DNA of 7,304 bases from Acidobacteriota bacterium (lineage in GTDB: Bacteria; Acidobacteriota; Terriglobia; Terriglobales; Acidobacteriaceae). The translations under genes were made by a program, and so were the position numbers. Position 1 is the stretch's first letter. Each line of letters opens with the position of its first letter. Below the pieces are notes generated by a model that had not been told where the DNA came from, searched no databases, and saw nothing but the letters and a program-made list of their open reading frames with translations. Shown here piece after piece: positions 6,812 to 7,304 of the stretch. The stretch covers positions 1 to 7,304 of the forward strand of contig JAKAAZ010000181.1 in NCBI GenBank assembly GCA_021802085.1, written 5' to 3'.

Positions 6812-7198
6812 CTGACTATTGTCAACTCAATCTGCAATTGCCAAAGTAGTGCGGTAAGCGCGAAGGAGGAGATATCGGATCAGCGGACATTTGCTGCATT
6901 CCGTGGAACCGTATGGTTGAGCGCAAGTTTAATGACGCCAAATTTCCGGCTCGATAGGGGAAACCTCTACCTCATAATCCGTCGATAAGGTTTGGAAGGG
7001 GTTGCGGCGAGGGGGATTTGGATCGCCGGCAGGAGTTTCCCGCAGCGCATTCCAGCCTGCGAACAGGCTGCAACGGCCGCCGGCCGCCGTCTCCGGTCGC
7101 TGGTCAACCCCTCCAGCGTCGCTTCAAGACATAGTTCCACCTTGGCCGGTCAAAATCGGCTCAGGAAAATCCGTCGATACGCGTGCCGCAGCCTTCTC
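6812..7198. other. Noncoding region between the enolase-like gene and the transposase remnant
   Basis: I see no gene here. It contains an orphan Shine-Dalgarno-like AAGGAGGA (6863-6870), a short hairpin at 6956-6970 (TAGGGG, loop AAA, CCTCTA with one G-T pair), a perfect hairpin at 7053-7070, a GC-rich stretch CGGCCGCCGGCCG (7074-7086), and a 12-base direct repeat AATCCGTCGATA at 6976-6987 and 7168-7179. Much of the right part probably belongs to the noncoding end of the IS1380-like element, whose transposase ends at 7199. I could not find its terminal inverted repeat without the other end. No clear rho-independent terminator for the operon is visible. Confidence 0.45.
7053..7070. repeat. Perfect inverted repeat (7-bp stem, 4-base loop)
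   Basis: CAGCCTG, loop CGAA, CAGGCTG. On the minus strand the loop reads TTCG, and the hairpin lies about 130 bases after the stop of the transposase remnant. No T-run follows on either strand, so it is not a standard terminator. Confidence 0.6.
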
Positions 7199-7304
7199 TC
7201 ATGTAGCGATCGGCAGCAGTCGCAAGGCCTCCTTCCATAGGGCGATGCGCTCTTCCAATGTGGCCAGCCGCATTTTCCGCGCATGTTGCACCAACCGCCC
7301 CGCC
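7199..7304 (-). mobile_element. C-terminal fragment of an IS1380-type transposase (runs off right edge)
   Basis: On the minus strand an open frame enters from the window edge and ends at a TGA (complement of 7199-7201). Its 34 visible residues begin AGRLVQHARKMRLATLEERI and finish in LRLLPIAT. The G-R-L-V-x-H-A-R phrase followed by a Leu-rich helix is what I recall at the C-terminus of IS1380-family DDE transposases (DDE_Tnp_1 group). The catalytic DDE residues would lie beyond the window, so intactness cannot be judged. Other DDE families (IS4 and relatives) have similar ends and are the main alternative. Confidence 0.6.

Noticed and set aside
6992..7240. 82-codon + strand frame at the right end
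   Set aside because: It overlaps the end of the transposase frame on the other strand and crosses the perfect hairpin. Composition is Arg/Ser-rich and there is no ribosome site.
1..7304. CRISPR arrays, tRNA or rRNA genes, riboswitches
   Set aside because: No regularly spaced repeats, cloverleaf-like segments or conserved rRNA stretches were seen on either strand.

Overview
This window looks like bacterial accessory DNA holding a compact carbon-catabolism (or small-acid modification) gene cluster on the + strand, with traces of insertion sequences at both ends. The coding part is moderately GC-rich with long overlapping antisense frames. The mix of a D-lyxose-isomerase-type cupin, a large FAD/Fe-S 2-hydroxyacid oxidase, an aldehyde dehydrogenase and IS1380-like DNA would fit a soil or environmental bacterium such as Acidobacteriota or Verrucomicrobiota. 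That placement is inference from style only; no marker gene is present.

Layout. Bases 1-602 have no supportable complete gene. The extreme left edge may be the 5' end of a minus-strand transposase, and a short helix-turn-helix-like reading near 254-322 is interrupted by a stop. Bases 603-1283 encode a D-lyxose ketol-isomerase family cupin with all four metal ligands. Bases 1309-2776 are a broken FAD- and Fe-S-containing D-lactate-dehydrogenase-type gene: about 93 codons of the FAD domain are joined out of frame, near 1588, to the intact Fe-S/CCG C-terminal part. Roughly 1.3 kb of the usual gene is missing, by my estimate from family layout. A 247-base spacer follows.

A tight three-gene unit then runs from 3024 to 6811: an NAD(P)-dependent aldehyde dehydrogenase, an APH-fold small-molecule kinase, and an enolase paralogue. 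The kinase ATG directly abuts the ALDH stop, and the enolase-like ATG overlaps the kinase stop (ATGA), so the three are very probably cotranscribed and translationally coupled. The enolase-like protein keeps the metal ligands, Lys base and phosphate-binding Arg/Ser of enolase, but has Ala where enolase has the active-site His (yeast H373) and Asp where it has Glu (yeast E168). It is therefore unlikely to be an ordinary housekeeping enolase.

Working model (inference): the ALDH makes an acid from a hydroxyaldehyde, the kinase phosphorylates it (a 2-phospho-acid would suit), and the enolase-like enzyme dehydrates it to an enol phosphate. This would resemble the glyceraldehyde -> glycerate -> 2-phosphoglycerate -> PEP lower branch of the non-phosphorylative Entner-Doudoroff pathway, but on a different or modified substrate. 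The isomerase upstream would feed the route from a sugar, and the broken oxidase suggests a 2-hydroxyacid step that has been lost here.

Bases 6812-7198 are noncoding, with a perfect hairpin at 7053-7070. Bases 7199-7303 read on the minus strand as the C-terminal end of an IS1380-type transposase that continues beyond the window.
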